Shown in pieces: positions 35,579 through 45,815 of a stretch of DNA of 51,484 nt (positions within the stretch are counted from its first letter, which is position 1; every line of letters begins with the position of its first letter). Source of the DNA: Antrodiella citrinella. Taxonomy: Eukaryota > Basidiomycota > Agaricomycetes > Polyporales > Steccherinaceae. The notes under the pieces are model-generated. The model saw nothing but the letters and a program-made list of their open reading frames with translations. It searched no databases and was not told the DNA's origin. The position numbers and the translations under genes are program-made. Location: contig SGPM01000195.1 in NCBI GenBank assembly GCA_004802725.1, positions 1 to 51,484 of the forward strand, read 5' to 3'.

Positions 35579-36322
35579 TCAGACTGTCCTAGTCGTGAAC
35601 ATCGTCTCCTGAAATTAATATGACAGAGCGGAAGACGTACTTTATGCCGCAAATGTCGGCAGCTGTTGATATAAAGCGACTCGAATCTGGTGACCATACG
35701 TTTCCGGTCAATCACCTGCTTTGAGAGAGCGGCCTTGAAGTTGGAGTGGCGGAATAGCTGGAGTATGCACCCGTCAGTGACATATTTTTAAAGAAAGAAA
35801 GAAATTTGACCGATCCATTTTTCGCAGGACTAAGCCTACCACAGAACACGAAGCTTGAAGACTCAATGTCTGTCGTTTTGAGAACAAGCACATCTAGAAG
35901 ACGACCTCGAGCGGACCGGAATTCGAGTCCCGCCTAACCGCATCCTGACACTATCTTGGTATCTTCATAAAGTTAAAGATCCCCAATTCCATGTACATTC
36001 GACCAAGTAGCGGCCGAACTTACCATCCTATTCCTCATCTGCAGAGTCCTGCGGCAGGCCTATTATTGGCATCGCCGTAGACCGACGTCCCAGGACTATG
36101 ACCCCAATGTGTATGAATATGTCGAGTATCCATAAAACACCCGTCGAGCGATCAAAGAGTAGAGCCTCCTGTAATGATAGCTGACACGTCAGTCTGGAGA
36201 CAAGTGAGGGTATAAGGTCCCAAGTTGCGCCAATTTTACCTGAGGTAAGGCTCGGAAGTCGCCACGGTCGCATTTCGATCATGGTGGGCGAATTCCGTGG
36301 CGTAGCGTTCAAGTTGAGACAT
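35579..36322 (-). CDS. Possible small five-exon gene
   Basis: Minus-strand exons 36240-36322, 36103-36168, 36024-36048, 35641-35757 and 35579-35608 join in phase to about 106 residues starting MSQLERYATEFAHHDRNATV. The last long exon reads FRHSNFKAALSKQVIDRKRM and on to a TGA at 35579. Against it: one intron is 266 bases, far longer than others here, another uses a weak GTCATA donor, and no family was recognised. Further exon-like sequence lies upstream (about 36400-36740), so the real gene could be longer. Confidence 0.35.
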
Positions 36323-37293
36323 TGCAAGCAAAATTACCAGCTTTCCCGATCGAGGCAATTGTGCCGTGCGTTGTCGTTATTTCAGGTGAGCTTGGCAGTC
36401 GATTATCCTTTATCTATGGTAAGATGACACACCGAGTCAGTCGGAGTAGATAGCTTCTTCCTACATACGGATCTTGGACTCGGGACAACGTCCAGTCCCG
36501 TGTTGTTCCCAGAATACTCGTGCTGGTCATGGCGGGCATCGTCCAAAAACATACGGGCGAGCCTAAATCGGCACCAAGCCGTCTGGTGACGCACGAATCC
36601 CGACACTCCCGGAGCTCGAACCAAGATAGCCAAGCGACGCATTCGGCTTCATTCGGGCGTGTCAAGACAAACTTATGATCTTGAGGTCTAAATCCAAAAT
36701 AAAACACACCGAATGTCAGCACCTCCTCCGACATCGCGACATTGCACAAACTAAATAGAGAACCTAGTGTAGAAATGAGAATGGCTGAAACTCAAGAGGC
36801 TCCAGAGCAGGCGACCGGTGTGTGTCGGGGTTGGTGAGGAAGATTATGCTCTATATTTGTGTCTAGAGGGTGCTGGGCCTCTCGATCATGCTAGTGTCGC
36901 TTGACAAACTGCTCCTATGTTTTACGAGGTGTTGAGCGATGCTCGATGCTCGCCACAGGTAGGTCGTATGTGCTGTATGAGAGGATGACTGGACGATGGC
37001 GAAGCGTACGCGTCGGGAACCAAAGGCCCGTCGGGGATCAATTGAGTCTGGACTTTGAGTCAAGATCGTGACATGATCGATGTAAGCGCCCACAGGGTGC
37101 TTGGCTTCCCAATGTCGCGATGGCATTCGCAATCAAGACTCACAAGAACGAAACTCAGACATCTGCATTACAATTCGAATCATAAACCGATGATTGGATA
37201 CCATTACAACATCGACACGCATGATGATAATCTAGCTCCCAAAAAGAAAAACAGCCGAGATAAAGTAGCTTGCATATCCCCACTGAGTAACCT
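36323..37293. other. No supported gene
   Basis: Between 36400 and 36740 the minus strand has an open stretch (ATG near 36733, DHKFVLTRPNEAECVAWLSW) that could be coding, but no consistent exon chain emerged. The rest shows nothing. Confidence 0.3.
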
Positions 37294-37782
37294 TCACCGT
37301 CGGGTCGGTGCCGGTGAAGTCGACGTCGTACTTCGCTCCGAGCTAGTGCGGCGACTCGTCGAAGTATGATGAAGCCCACTATCTGGTTCCGATAGCAATG
37401 AGCCAATGGCCATGGATTCTCGCGAACGAGGTGAGTCATGGGTGCTCCCATGGGTCGAAGAGGAAGAATATGGTGACGGAGGCATGTCATGGGGTAGCGT
37501 CGGCCGTGTATTCGGGATGATAGCGCGAGGACGGGGCTCTCTTGAATGTGCTACAGGAGATCGGGACGTGCGGCGCCGTTTCCGAGAGGGACCCGCACTG
37601 GCGGGGGGATCTCGCTCGCGTTCGCGCTCCCTCGATCGGACCTCTGGGGCGGCGGGCTGCTTGTGGAGGCGCACGGATGATTCCGCGTGATTGTGTGCGT
37701 TTGGGTACGCGTGCGCAGGCAACGGTGGGGAGTTGTGATATGAAGTCGTCGGCGGTGGAGTGGGGAAATGTGGTTGATACAT
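37294..37782 (-). CDS. Low-complexity Pro/Ser/Arg-rich reading frame
   Basis: An ATG at 37782 on the minus strand opens a 162-codon frame rich in Pro, His, Ser and Arg (MYQPHFPTPPPTTSYHNSPP, later RSRERERERD, GPSRKRRRTS and AIGSLLSEPDSG). It resembles the disordered N-terminus of a fungal transcription factor, including a nuclear-localisation-like KRRR, but stops before any DNA-binding domain. It lies against a repeat-rich region and an assembly gap, so it may be a truncated gene or a first exon. Low confidence. Confidence 0.3.
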   Translation of the reverse strand: MYQPHFPTPPPTTSYHNSPPLPAHAYPNAHNHAESSVRLHKQPAAPEVRSRERERERDPPASAGPSRKRRRTSRSPVAHSREPRPRAIIPNTRPTLPHDMPPSPYSSSSTHGSTHDSPRSRESMAIGSLLSEPDSGLHHTSTSRRTSSERSTTSTSPAPTRR

Positions 37783-37824
37783 ATGCGTAGGGTGGTTGTC
37801 GTGCACTTGGGACGCAGTTGCTGG

Positions 37825-37990
37825 TAGTGCCAGTGGTGTCCGGGCCCTCAAGTGATATAGTGCCCCTGACACTCCGGACACCCATGTCTAATGCTGGCCC
37901 GGATATCCGGCGGGCCAACCCATATGGGGAGATACATACGTGGGACCCTGTCCGCCTGACCCATGTGATATGGTGTCCGGACACCATCAG
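37825..37990. repeat. Palindromic GTGTCCGGACAC repeat cluster
   Basis: A perfect 16-base palindrome, TGGTGTCCGGACACCA, lies at 37971-37986. Related pieces occur at 37834 (TGGTGTCCGGGCC) and 37871 (ACTCCGGACACCC), with GTGATAT tracts at 37852 and 37965. Such subterminal repeats often mark transposon ends; the element itself would lie in the gap. Confidence 0.45.
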
Positions 37991-38108
37991 NTNACCANAT
38001 NANNNNGNNNNNNNNNNNNNNNNNNNNNNNNNNNNNNNNNNNNNNNNNNNNNNNNNNNNNNNNNNNNNNNNNNNNNNNNNNNNNNNNNNNNNNNNNGNCN
38101 NTNNNGTN
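37991..38108. other. Assembly gap (N run)
   Basis: Nearly all bases are N. Isolated Ns continue to about 43745, so sequence and frames there are less reliable. Confidence 0.95.
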
Positions 38109-38119
38109 TGACGGAGGCG

Positions 38120-38879
38120 ATGGACTTCCTTCCGAGTCGTTACGCGGAAACGTCTTCTACCCCCGGCATCACGGCTCTCGTCCGGATCGGCAACCTACCA
38201 GGAGACGACGACATAATATTCCATCGCTCGGTGTTGGAACCTCTTATCCTTGACCAAGAGGACCCCTCACCATCTNAGGAGGTGGGTGGTGCAGTCGNCA
38301 CTTCGTCAGTACAGGCACTGCCGCACGAACTTTTTATGAATGTCGCAGACCACATCGAAAAGCCTGCCGACTTGGCGGCTTTCGCGTGCTCCTCAAAGAA
38401 AACAATGGCTGCATCTCTCCCGGGGCTCAAATACCCTCAAGTTCTCNCTCGAGCCGACGAGTTGTCGTTCATTCATACCTGTTTAGCAGTGGCTTCGACG
38501 GCCAAGGATTCACATAGTCATCTGTGGCTTGGTGAATACTACTCTAAAGACGGTGAAAGCAAACATCACGCGTTGAAGAAACTGGTCAACAANATCCTCA
38601 GGGACTTTATTGAGGTAGACTATATATGTTAGTTCGGGGTGTTGTCCGAGTCATTTGTGTCAAGTAACGTCTGTACTAATATACGTANTTTTATCGACTG
38701 TCGTAAACCGTCCTTNTGGTCTGCTGCGGGAGAGCTTCGGGTTCCTTGATGCACCGTCGGCATTTTCCGGCTTGAATCTCGTCACCATCACTGGTCAACA
38801 CGACCAACTTCTCAACCTGAACGACCACCTTCGACCCAAGTCACTCAATNAATACTGGGAACTCTCGAAGGTGAAGTAG
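38120..38879 (+). pseudogene. Partial copy A of an F-box-like multi-copy family
   Basis: An ATG frame from 38120 to 38614 reads MDFLPSRYAETSSTPGITAL, then IGNLPGDDDIIFHRSVLEPL, then an F-box-like core (VQALPHELFMNVADHIEKPA, DLAAFACSSKKTMAAS). After a probable intron with a TACTAAT branch point, 38690-38879 continues (FLDAPSAFSGLNLVTITGQH). The family's N-terminal part is missing and would lie in or beyond the gap. The phases of the two parts do not match, and several bases are N. Copy B next door carries the same MDFLP...TPG...NLP.DDDI pattern. Called pseudogene or incomplete gene. Confidence 0.6.
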
Positions 38880-38930
38880 TCAAANTTTTGCTCTATTTAC
38901 TAAATCAATCGTTTCTGTGGCACGCTACAG

Positions 38931-40274
38931 CTTCCTCTGCCATAGGAGGCGTTTCCGCTATCGCTACAACCACTACGATTCCTACCCGTCCAACCTGNAN
39001 GATATCCGAAGAGTGTTGCNAGATGCACGACGCCGAGCCCGAGGACTCTGAATCGGAAAGTTCAAGACGACGCGCCGACTAACGACATTATGATCGAGTG
39101 GGTGTACGAGATGGACCTTGATTCTCTTCTATTCTGCCTCGACAACATGCCAGTGCCGGACATNTTTGAAGAGANCGTCGACTTNGACCATTACGNATGT
39201 CGAGCCCCCGCGTTGGGCATACCAGCAGAATACCATTATGTCAAGAATNTCCCTAATACACNTCCTCCGGTTNNTCAAAACTCTGTAGACGCGTTCGTTG
39301 AGCTTCGGGAGGAAGAAACACCAACACNACTCNACGAACTCACCTCTCTCCCCGAGACCTTAACGCATTGCGAAGCCACTCGCGTCAAGAACTTCGAGTT
39401 ACTTGTGGGNTGTGCGATGCTCCGTTCGTCATCCAGCTTTGCGATGACCTGGCTGGCTCCGAGATGGAATTCCGACGTCACTGGCCTCGGTATCGGTGCC
39501 AGATAGCNTTTTTACGCCTTCGTTCAGATCGCCATGTATCCCGTCTACTATAATCATTTGCTCCAGAAGAATCCTAGCCCCGGACTTGACGAGGACCTAA
39601 TTGAGACCCTCGATTCGCCTTTCTGGTGGCTCAGAGCGGTCTTGTATCCGTCCGTCGACGCATCTTCACGACCCAGACAATCTCCAGCACACCGTGGCCG
39701 AGCTCGTGGCCGAGATCATGAAGTCGAATGTCGTCTATGGGATTGCGTTCTCCTTACTCAAATGCGTCATCATCAGGGTTGACAGAGCGAACAGGGGGGG
39801 GGGCTGTCAAGAATACGAAAGCCATGGACTTCCTCCCCAACCAGTACGCAGGAATGTCCTTCACCCCCGGCACCACAGCTCTCGCTCGTCTCGGCAACCT
39901 GCCACGGGACGACGACATCCTCTATCATCGTCTAGTACTGCAGGCTCTCATCTACTTTGAGACGAATGCTAAAGCCAAGACTCGGCGCGCAGGTAGAGAC
40001 TCGAAGTGGCGTGGCATACCCTGGAATACGGTCGTTGAACCGTCGAAAGTAAGGGCGCTGCCTCTGGAGGTTCTTATGATCATCGCCGACCATATCGACT
40101 TCCCTGCGGATCTTATTCCCTTCGCATGCCTCCAAAACGACCATGGCCGCTTCTCTGTTGTGGTTGCAATACTCGCAAACCGTTCGCCTGGTCTCCAAAC
40201 CAGACCGCGATGACGACCACTGGCTCGTTTATCGTTCAACGGTTCGAGCCTCGGAGACGAGGACGAAGACATGA
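38931..40274 (+). pseudogene. Copy B of the same family, frameshifted
   Basis: This copy starts with RYRYNHYDSYPSNL (about 38955) and continues through DAEPEDSESESS, TNDIMIEWVYEMDLDSLLF, NVVYGIAFSLLKCVIIRVDR and MDFLPNQYAGMSFTPGTTAL. It then has an F-box-like block (VRALPLEVLMIIADHIDFPA). The pattern matches a family I recall as multi-copy in Agaricomycete genomes with no known function. The pieces lie in different frames, with breaks near 39060, 39660, in a run of ten G at 39794-39803, and near 40130. Four breaks plus Ns mean a decayed copy or poor sequence. Copy A repeats its C-terminal third, so the two are tandem duplicates. Confidence 0.65.
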
Positions 40275-40747
40275 GCGTGCGTGCGTCTTGGCTACGGGAA
40301 CTTTTAGTTCAAGCACAACTGCGAAGAGTTCACCTCGACTTTCATTCATTGATGCATGTGGCCACGCATATAGCTCACTATTCGCCACCATCGGCAGAAG
40401 AGCACCCTGGCAAGAATACGACATTGGAGACAAGAGAGGAAGGAGAGATGGGATGCAGTTAATCAATAGGCTACGTGTATCGAAGTTCTGCTGTACTAGT
40501 AGAGTAGTACGCATACAAAGATATGCAGCCCATGTACACGCTGAGTATAAGTCGACTGCAACGACGACCAAGAGGAAGACTTATTTAGACTTGTCAGCGC
40601 CGCTACGCTGATATCCTCAGCTGACCCTCAACGCCGTCGTCACAAACTTCTGAATGCTACTCGTATCGCTTCGAAATCATATTCCTTGATGCCATGCTAT
40701 CTTACAAACACGAAGACTATCTCCGCCTCCCTCGCCTCAAAAAGTGA

Positions 40748-41045
40748 CTAGGCGCAGGCGCAAGCCTTTGAGTCCTTTGCACAAGTACAGTCCTTCCCCG
40801 TCCCGCCGCAGGCGCACTACGACACATAGTGAGTACACATGCGCGTGAACAGTCGGATAGAAACGAACGTACAGCCTTGGTATGGGTCTTGTTGGGACAG
40901 TTGGTGCAGTTGCACTGACCGGGAGTACAAGTGCACCCCTGAGAAGCGGGGCCGCAAGCGCTATACGTTGAGTATTAGATACACCCACACTGGGATTATC
41001 ACACGGAGAGACGTACCTGCTGGTGGTGCCGCAATTGCAAGCCAT
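40748..41045 (-). CDS. Metallothionein
   Basis: Three minus-strand exons (41017-41045, 40873-40960, 40748-40816), split by two 56-base introns, give 61 residues with 14 cysteines: MACNCGTTSSACGPASQG, then CTCTPGQCNCTNCPNK, ending CACGGTGKDCTCAKDSKACA plus CA. Cysteines lie in CxC pairs and there is no aromatic residue. That is the fungal metallothionein pattern: a cytosolic metal chelator for copper, zinc or cadmium. The C-terminal exon is readable only in the frame set by splicing. A TATATAAA box lies about 80 bases upstream (41124-41131). Metal induction is likely from the family, but no specific response element was identified. Confidence 0.9.
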
Positions 41046-41855
41046 TGTCAAGTTGTGATGGTTGGTTGGTTGTGATGAACGTTGAAAGAGAGCGGTTGAG
41101 GGGTTATGTTGGCCCCTGCATGGTTTATATACGGGTCTTTGTGCCCTATGACGCAGCGGACGGAGGCAACTTGCACCAGATCCTAGACCCGATCCACCGG
41201 TGTAAGTCCTAAAAAGGCAATCCCGCGCACAAACAGCTCAGTCTCGGCAATATATAGTGTCATTCCCACGCTGCCGTTGGTCATACCTGGGGCGCTAAAA
41301 GGGTCGACCTGCAGGGTCTCACGTGATCCGAAAACTTTTGGCGTCTGATCTCCCAAATAACGGAACACACGCAGGTTTCAACATCGGCGGACGCTTAAGG
41401 CAATCGAATGCGAGGAAGGCTCGCTCACGCAAAAGAAAAGGAGGAAAGCTACCAAAAGGCTGTTTATATTTATTGCTGACATCCACAGGAGTCGAACGAC
41501 ATAAAATACAGGATGTGGAGGGAAATGCTCGACGAGTGAATATCCCTGGGCAGGGTTTCGGATCCAGCCGGGATCTTCCCTGTCGGCGGACCCGCCTGCG
41601 GTGAGCTTCCCCTGGAATATTGGCCGAGTTGAGTGTTTTTCGCGGAGAAGCGCCCGTCGGTCGCCGTTGGCCTGTCGCGTCAAAATTAGCGTCGCCTGCT
41701 GCGGCGCCTCGGAATGACCTACTTTCCGACGCCCGGGCTTTCCATTTCCACCACCATCGACGACTTGCCCGTACACGATTCGCATGGAGCTGATTGCTCA
41801 AACGTATCTCCTCTATTTGTTCGTTCAACCATAACAATGAAACTTCAGATACAGT
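41046..41855. other. Intergenic between two minus-strand genes
   Basis: It holds the metallothionein promoter (TATATAAA at 41124-41131) and the 3' flank of the reductase. Several open frames on both strands show no domain. No gene was supported. Confidence 0.45.
41124..41131 (-). promoter_or_regulatory. TATA box of the metallothionein gene
   Basis: TATATAAA reads on the minus strand about 80 bases before the ATG at 41045, a usual fungal spacing for a highly inducible gene. Confidence 0.6.
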
Positions 41856-44800
41856 CAAAACGTAAGAAACCCTTTCGACTTCCAGTACTTAACCCACATC
41901 CCGATCTCCTCAGCACTCAACGGCGTCGCATCTCTCAACGAAGGACTAACGCGCTGCGCCTTGGAAGTGTCGTACTTCGGCATGCCTTCTGCGTCTACTT
42001 CACGGACAGATCGTTTTTGGGCACTGGAAGCAGCGATTTGTTGTATGAATTGTAGAAGCTTGATGGCGGGCTAAGGGAACGTAGGTTAAGTAAGCAGTGT
42101 TCGACGAACTAAGGCGACATCGCGACGTACTATATTCTCCATGTCGCGCTCAGTTGCGTTCACCGACCGCGTCTCCACCAAGCTCGTCCACTTGTCGAAG
42201 GAAACGAGAGGCAAATCTGCTTCCGAGGACCCCAAGGCTTGGATCACATCTAGCATGACGCCTCGCCACGTTCGAGGTCGCGGATGAACGATGTTCATCA
42301 CTTCTGGTAGGTCCTGATTGCTGTTAAGGATGTCCAGAACAGTGTGATACAGCGTGTCCACCGAGAACCACGAGACGTCCTGCATGAAAAGTAAGCAAAT
42401 GAGTATGAGAATCTATGTGGAGATACGCACACCGGGGAGATCAGGGAAGCATTTCAACGCGAGGCTGGATTTGACGATGTTTGGCACCCAATCGGAAGAA
42501 TTCCACGCTCCTGCCGCTCTAGAGCCTGCGATTTGACCGATCCTGAGTATCGTTACAGACAATCCCTTCGCCGCTGCGGTAGACAGAATCTACGCATGAC
42601 TCGTTAACATCCGCGAGATCTTGAAAAAGCAATGACATACCCTCTCTGCAACATACTTCGACTTCGCGTACCCATTCAGATCTGCNTATTCNGGGGTCTC
42701 CGGGACCACTTCTGGTACAAATCCGTTCGCATGCACATCCCATCCGCTCACAGTCGAGACAGACGAGCAGAAGATGAAGCGAACNGCATGGGCGCATGAG
42801 GCGGAGAAGTCAAGCAGGTGTCGGGTACCGCGGACGTTAGACTCGAAGGAGCCGACAGAGAGGTTGAAGTCGACCTTCCATGCGTTGTGAATGATGTGCG
42901 TGACGNTAGATTTGATCTGAGACCCATGATTAGAAGACGTCAGTGTTGGAGAGTAAGAGACACTCACCTCTTCCNGCGTGGCAGNTTGCAACCCAATTCC
43001 AGGAAGCTCNGAGTTCGCAGACAGCATCGTTATCTTCGTATCGGACAACGCGTCCTGTGCCAGGCCCCGGTCGAGGAAAGACGCCTGCAATCGTCTCTTG
43101 ATATCTGAGCCTCGGTCAAACGTATACACCCTTCGCACTCTCGGATCGGCGACCAGCGTGGCAAGGAGATGTGANCCCAAACCTCCCGTGCTGCCTGTTA
43201 GCAACACAACGATACCGTTTCGGACATTTGTGGAATGGGAAGTAGTCGCTGCAGGGAGATCCGAAGAGTATTTATCGACCATGCTNGTGACCTCGTCCAC
43301 TTCCACGGCATTCGAATCGGATGCGGCGGGCTCGATNAGGCGTATGATAGCTTGAGAAAGCTTCTCAATCGTCGGATTCACGAAAATGAAGTCTTGAGGG
43401 ATGTTCTGAGACGCTGTCTTAGCGGCCGGTGCGNTGGTTGATGAGTGAAGAGCACCAATGATCCGGTTGCGGAGGAAAGTTGCACTGAGACTATAGCGCG
43501 AGATATTTCGTTAGCATATTGCAGNGCTATCCTCTGCTATGATGCTTACCTATCAAAGCCTTGCTCGAAGAGATCGACAGAGGGNGATGGCGCGATGCCC
43601 TTGTTGATCGCAGTGGCATGTTCCAACAGCCATGCAGTCGNCTGCTCGACGGACCAAGTCTCAGGAGGCGATATCCCGTTGTCTCCTTTGCTTGTCTGCA
43701 CGGATTGGTACCTGATCAATGTGAGTATATATTATACGCCACTANGGTTCAAACGGCTCACAATTCTTCAATCTCATCCGCATAGTTGTCAAGGGTATGC
43801 TTTCTTAGGACAGTACCTTTTCCGGTGCGTCCCAGAGGTTTGTTGGGATCCGTGACAATGATCATTCCCTTGAAGATTCGCCCAAAGGCAGCTACGCTTT
43901 TGTTTGCCTCCTCAACGTGTGGCCTGAGAACACTCCTCAGCACAACCTGGTCAATCAACTTGGAAGACTACTCACCAAACCTGATTCCGAAATTCCGCAA
44001 GCTTTGTTACATCTTTAGGGTCAAACGAGACTTCTGGACGGGGTTCCAGCAACACCCCGGCTTCGGTCTTCCCGCGACCAAACATGACCGCGCCCTGTAT
44101 CGAAGGAAGCGAGGCGAGGTAGCCCTCCTGAGCGAGAGGGACGATCTTCTCGCCAGAACCGAGAACGATCACGTCGTCCGTGCGTCCAATACTAGACGTA
44201 TATCATTAGGAAAGGGTTGAAACATGGAACTGAGGGTGGTGAACGTACACATGCCATAGGTCTGGGTTTGTCGGATGCGGAATGAGCAGGTCGGATGTTG
44301 AATATCCTCTGGGATTCGTAATGTTCTCCACTGCAGGCTGGTGCGTTTCACAGGTCTACGTTTGATATGTAAGTCATACTCAACTGCATCATAGCGTGAT
44401 ACGTACCAGGATCTGCAGTTCGTACGTCCCATCTCCCTGAGGAACCCAGTTGACCTTTGCTTCCGGAGGGAATGCCACCCATTGCCAGTCTCCTTTGGTC
44501 GCATACCGATCCTCTTTATTGTCGTCATCGAATAGGTGGACCAAGGGACCCCATTCTGTCCCGCCATAGCATGTGGCTAAGTGGATACCGGCCGCTTGGA
44601 GCTTATTTCCAGTGGTTTCAGAAAGAGGGCCTCCGCCAAACAGCTAAGACATAGGATGTTAATAAGCGAGTTGTGGAATAGACTTGAACGATGCTTACAA
44701 TCAACTTGAGGGTCTTCAAGTACTTCATTGCTTCGTCAGACTCAGAGTAAATCTTGATGATGAAATCTCAGTTATGTCTGATCTCCCTCTCCATATATGC

Positions 44801-45815
44801 ACTCACGTCGATGAACGAAGGCATGCTCCAAAGTCCGTGGCACTCCGTTACTCTGGCTGCGTCAAGCGTATTCTGTGGCGTCGGAATGACAGGAGGCGCG
44901 GGATACTGAGGTGTGAATGCGGCCCACGCCTCACAACCAGCAAGTGATGAAATGAACTGCGTGATGATACCCATCGTATGGAACGTCGGTAAGGCCATTG
45001 TCCCATACCGCAACTTTCTCTCGCGATTCTGTCTCGCAAAAGCTGACAAACGTGTCAGTCGATTCGCAAGATGCACGGAGGGTAGAGGACGTACTGCCAT
45101 TCAGCCAAGTGGTCATGAATTGTTGGGTAAGTGGAATGGACTTGGGGAGGCCAGTCGACCCAGAGGAGTGCAAGTACATAACCACATCATCTGGCTTATG
45201 TTGAGTCAAAGAATGAGGATAATATTCCATAGGTTCGCGAGGTCCTTCTTTATGTAAAGAAGGAAGCACTTCATCGAGGCGCGGGATTTCCTGGACGTGT
45301 AGCACGTAGTTCTTCTGCGACAACAACGACTGGACGGAATTCACGACGGCATTGAGGGATAGCGAAAAGACGATCCGGTGACATTTCGTTGCTTCCAACA
45401 TGTTGACGATAGCCTCAGGCGTATTTCTCCCCGACATTGGGTATGGCTGTGTCACGCGTGGAAGTCCATTAGCAACAGGAGACAAGTCCGAGGTAGAAGT
45501 GGTACGTACGACAAAGCCAGCTCTGTTTGTCCCCGCAATCATCGCATTGTAGTGAATGGTATCGCAATGCAGAAGCAGAGCGACAACTTGGCCGTCTTCC
45601 CCTCCCATTCGGCCTGGTCGGAGAATATGGGCAATCCGGTGGCTGGCCTCCGAGAAGTCCATCATAGACAGAGAGTCGACTTGCTCTGAGTTTGATGGCG
45701 AAGGGAACACTACCCATGGCTTGCTGGGATTGTGCTCGGCATACCAGTCCAACGTGGACCAAAATACGGGCTGCAAGCCGTCGATGATATGGGTAGATCC
45801 TGAGACAGAGCCCAT
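41856..45815 (-). CDS. Adenylate-forming reductase (A-PCP-R, NRPS-like)
   Basis: A multi-exon minus-strand gene, ATG at 45815 to TGA at 41856, roughly 1,100 residues. The order is an AMP-binding adenylation domain ([77 protein letters not shown]), a carrier domain with the phosphopantetheine serine ([19 protein letters not shown]), and a thioester reductase domain ([52 protein letters not shown] with the Tyr-x3-Lys pair). It would activate a carboxylic acid as the AMP ester, load it on the carrier, and release it with NAD(P)H as aldehyde or alcohol. There is no condensation domain. The substrate cannot be told. Ns lie in the reductase half (42686-43745) but no stop interrupts it. Confidence 0.88.

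Noticed and set aside
35745..35945. A-box-like TGGCGGAATAGCTGG and B-box-like GAATTCGAGTCCC, possible tRNA or SINE
   Set aside because: They are about 180 bases apart, the T-stem does not pair, and no acceptor stem closes.
28465..45815. Biosynthetic gene cluster (MFS, hydrolase, reductase)
   Set aside because: More than 7 kb of repeats and unrelated genes separate them, and there are no tailoring enzymes or regulator between.
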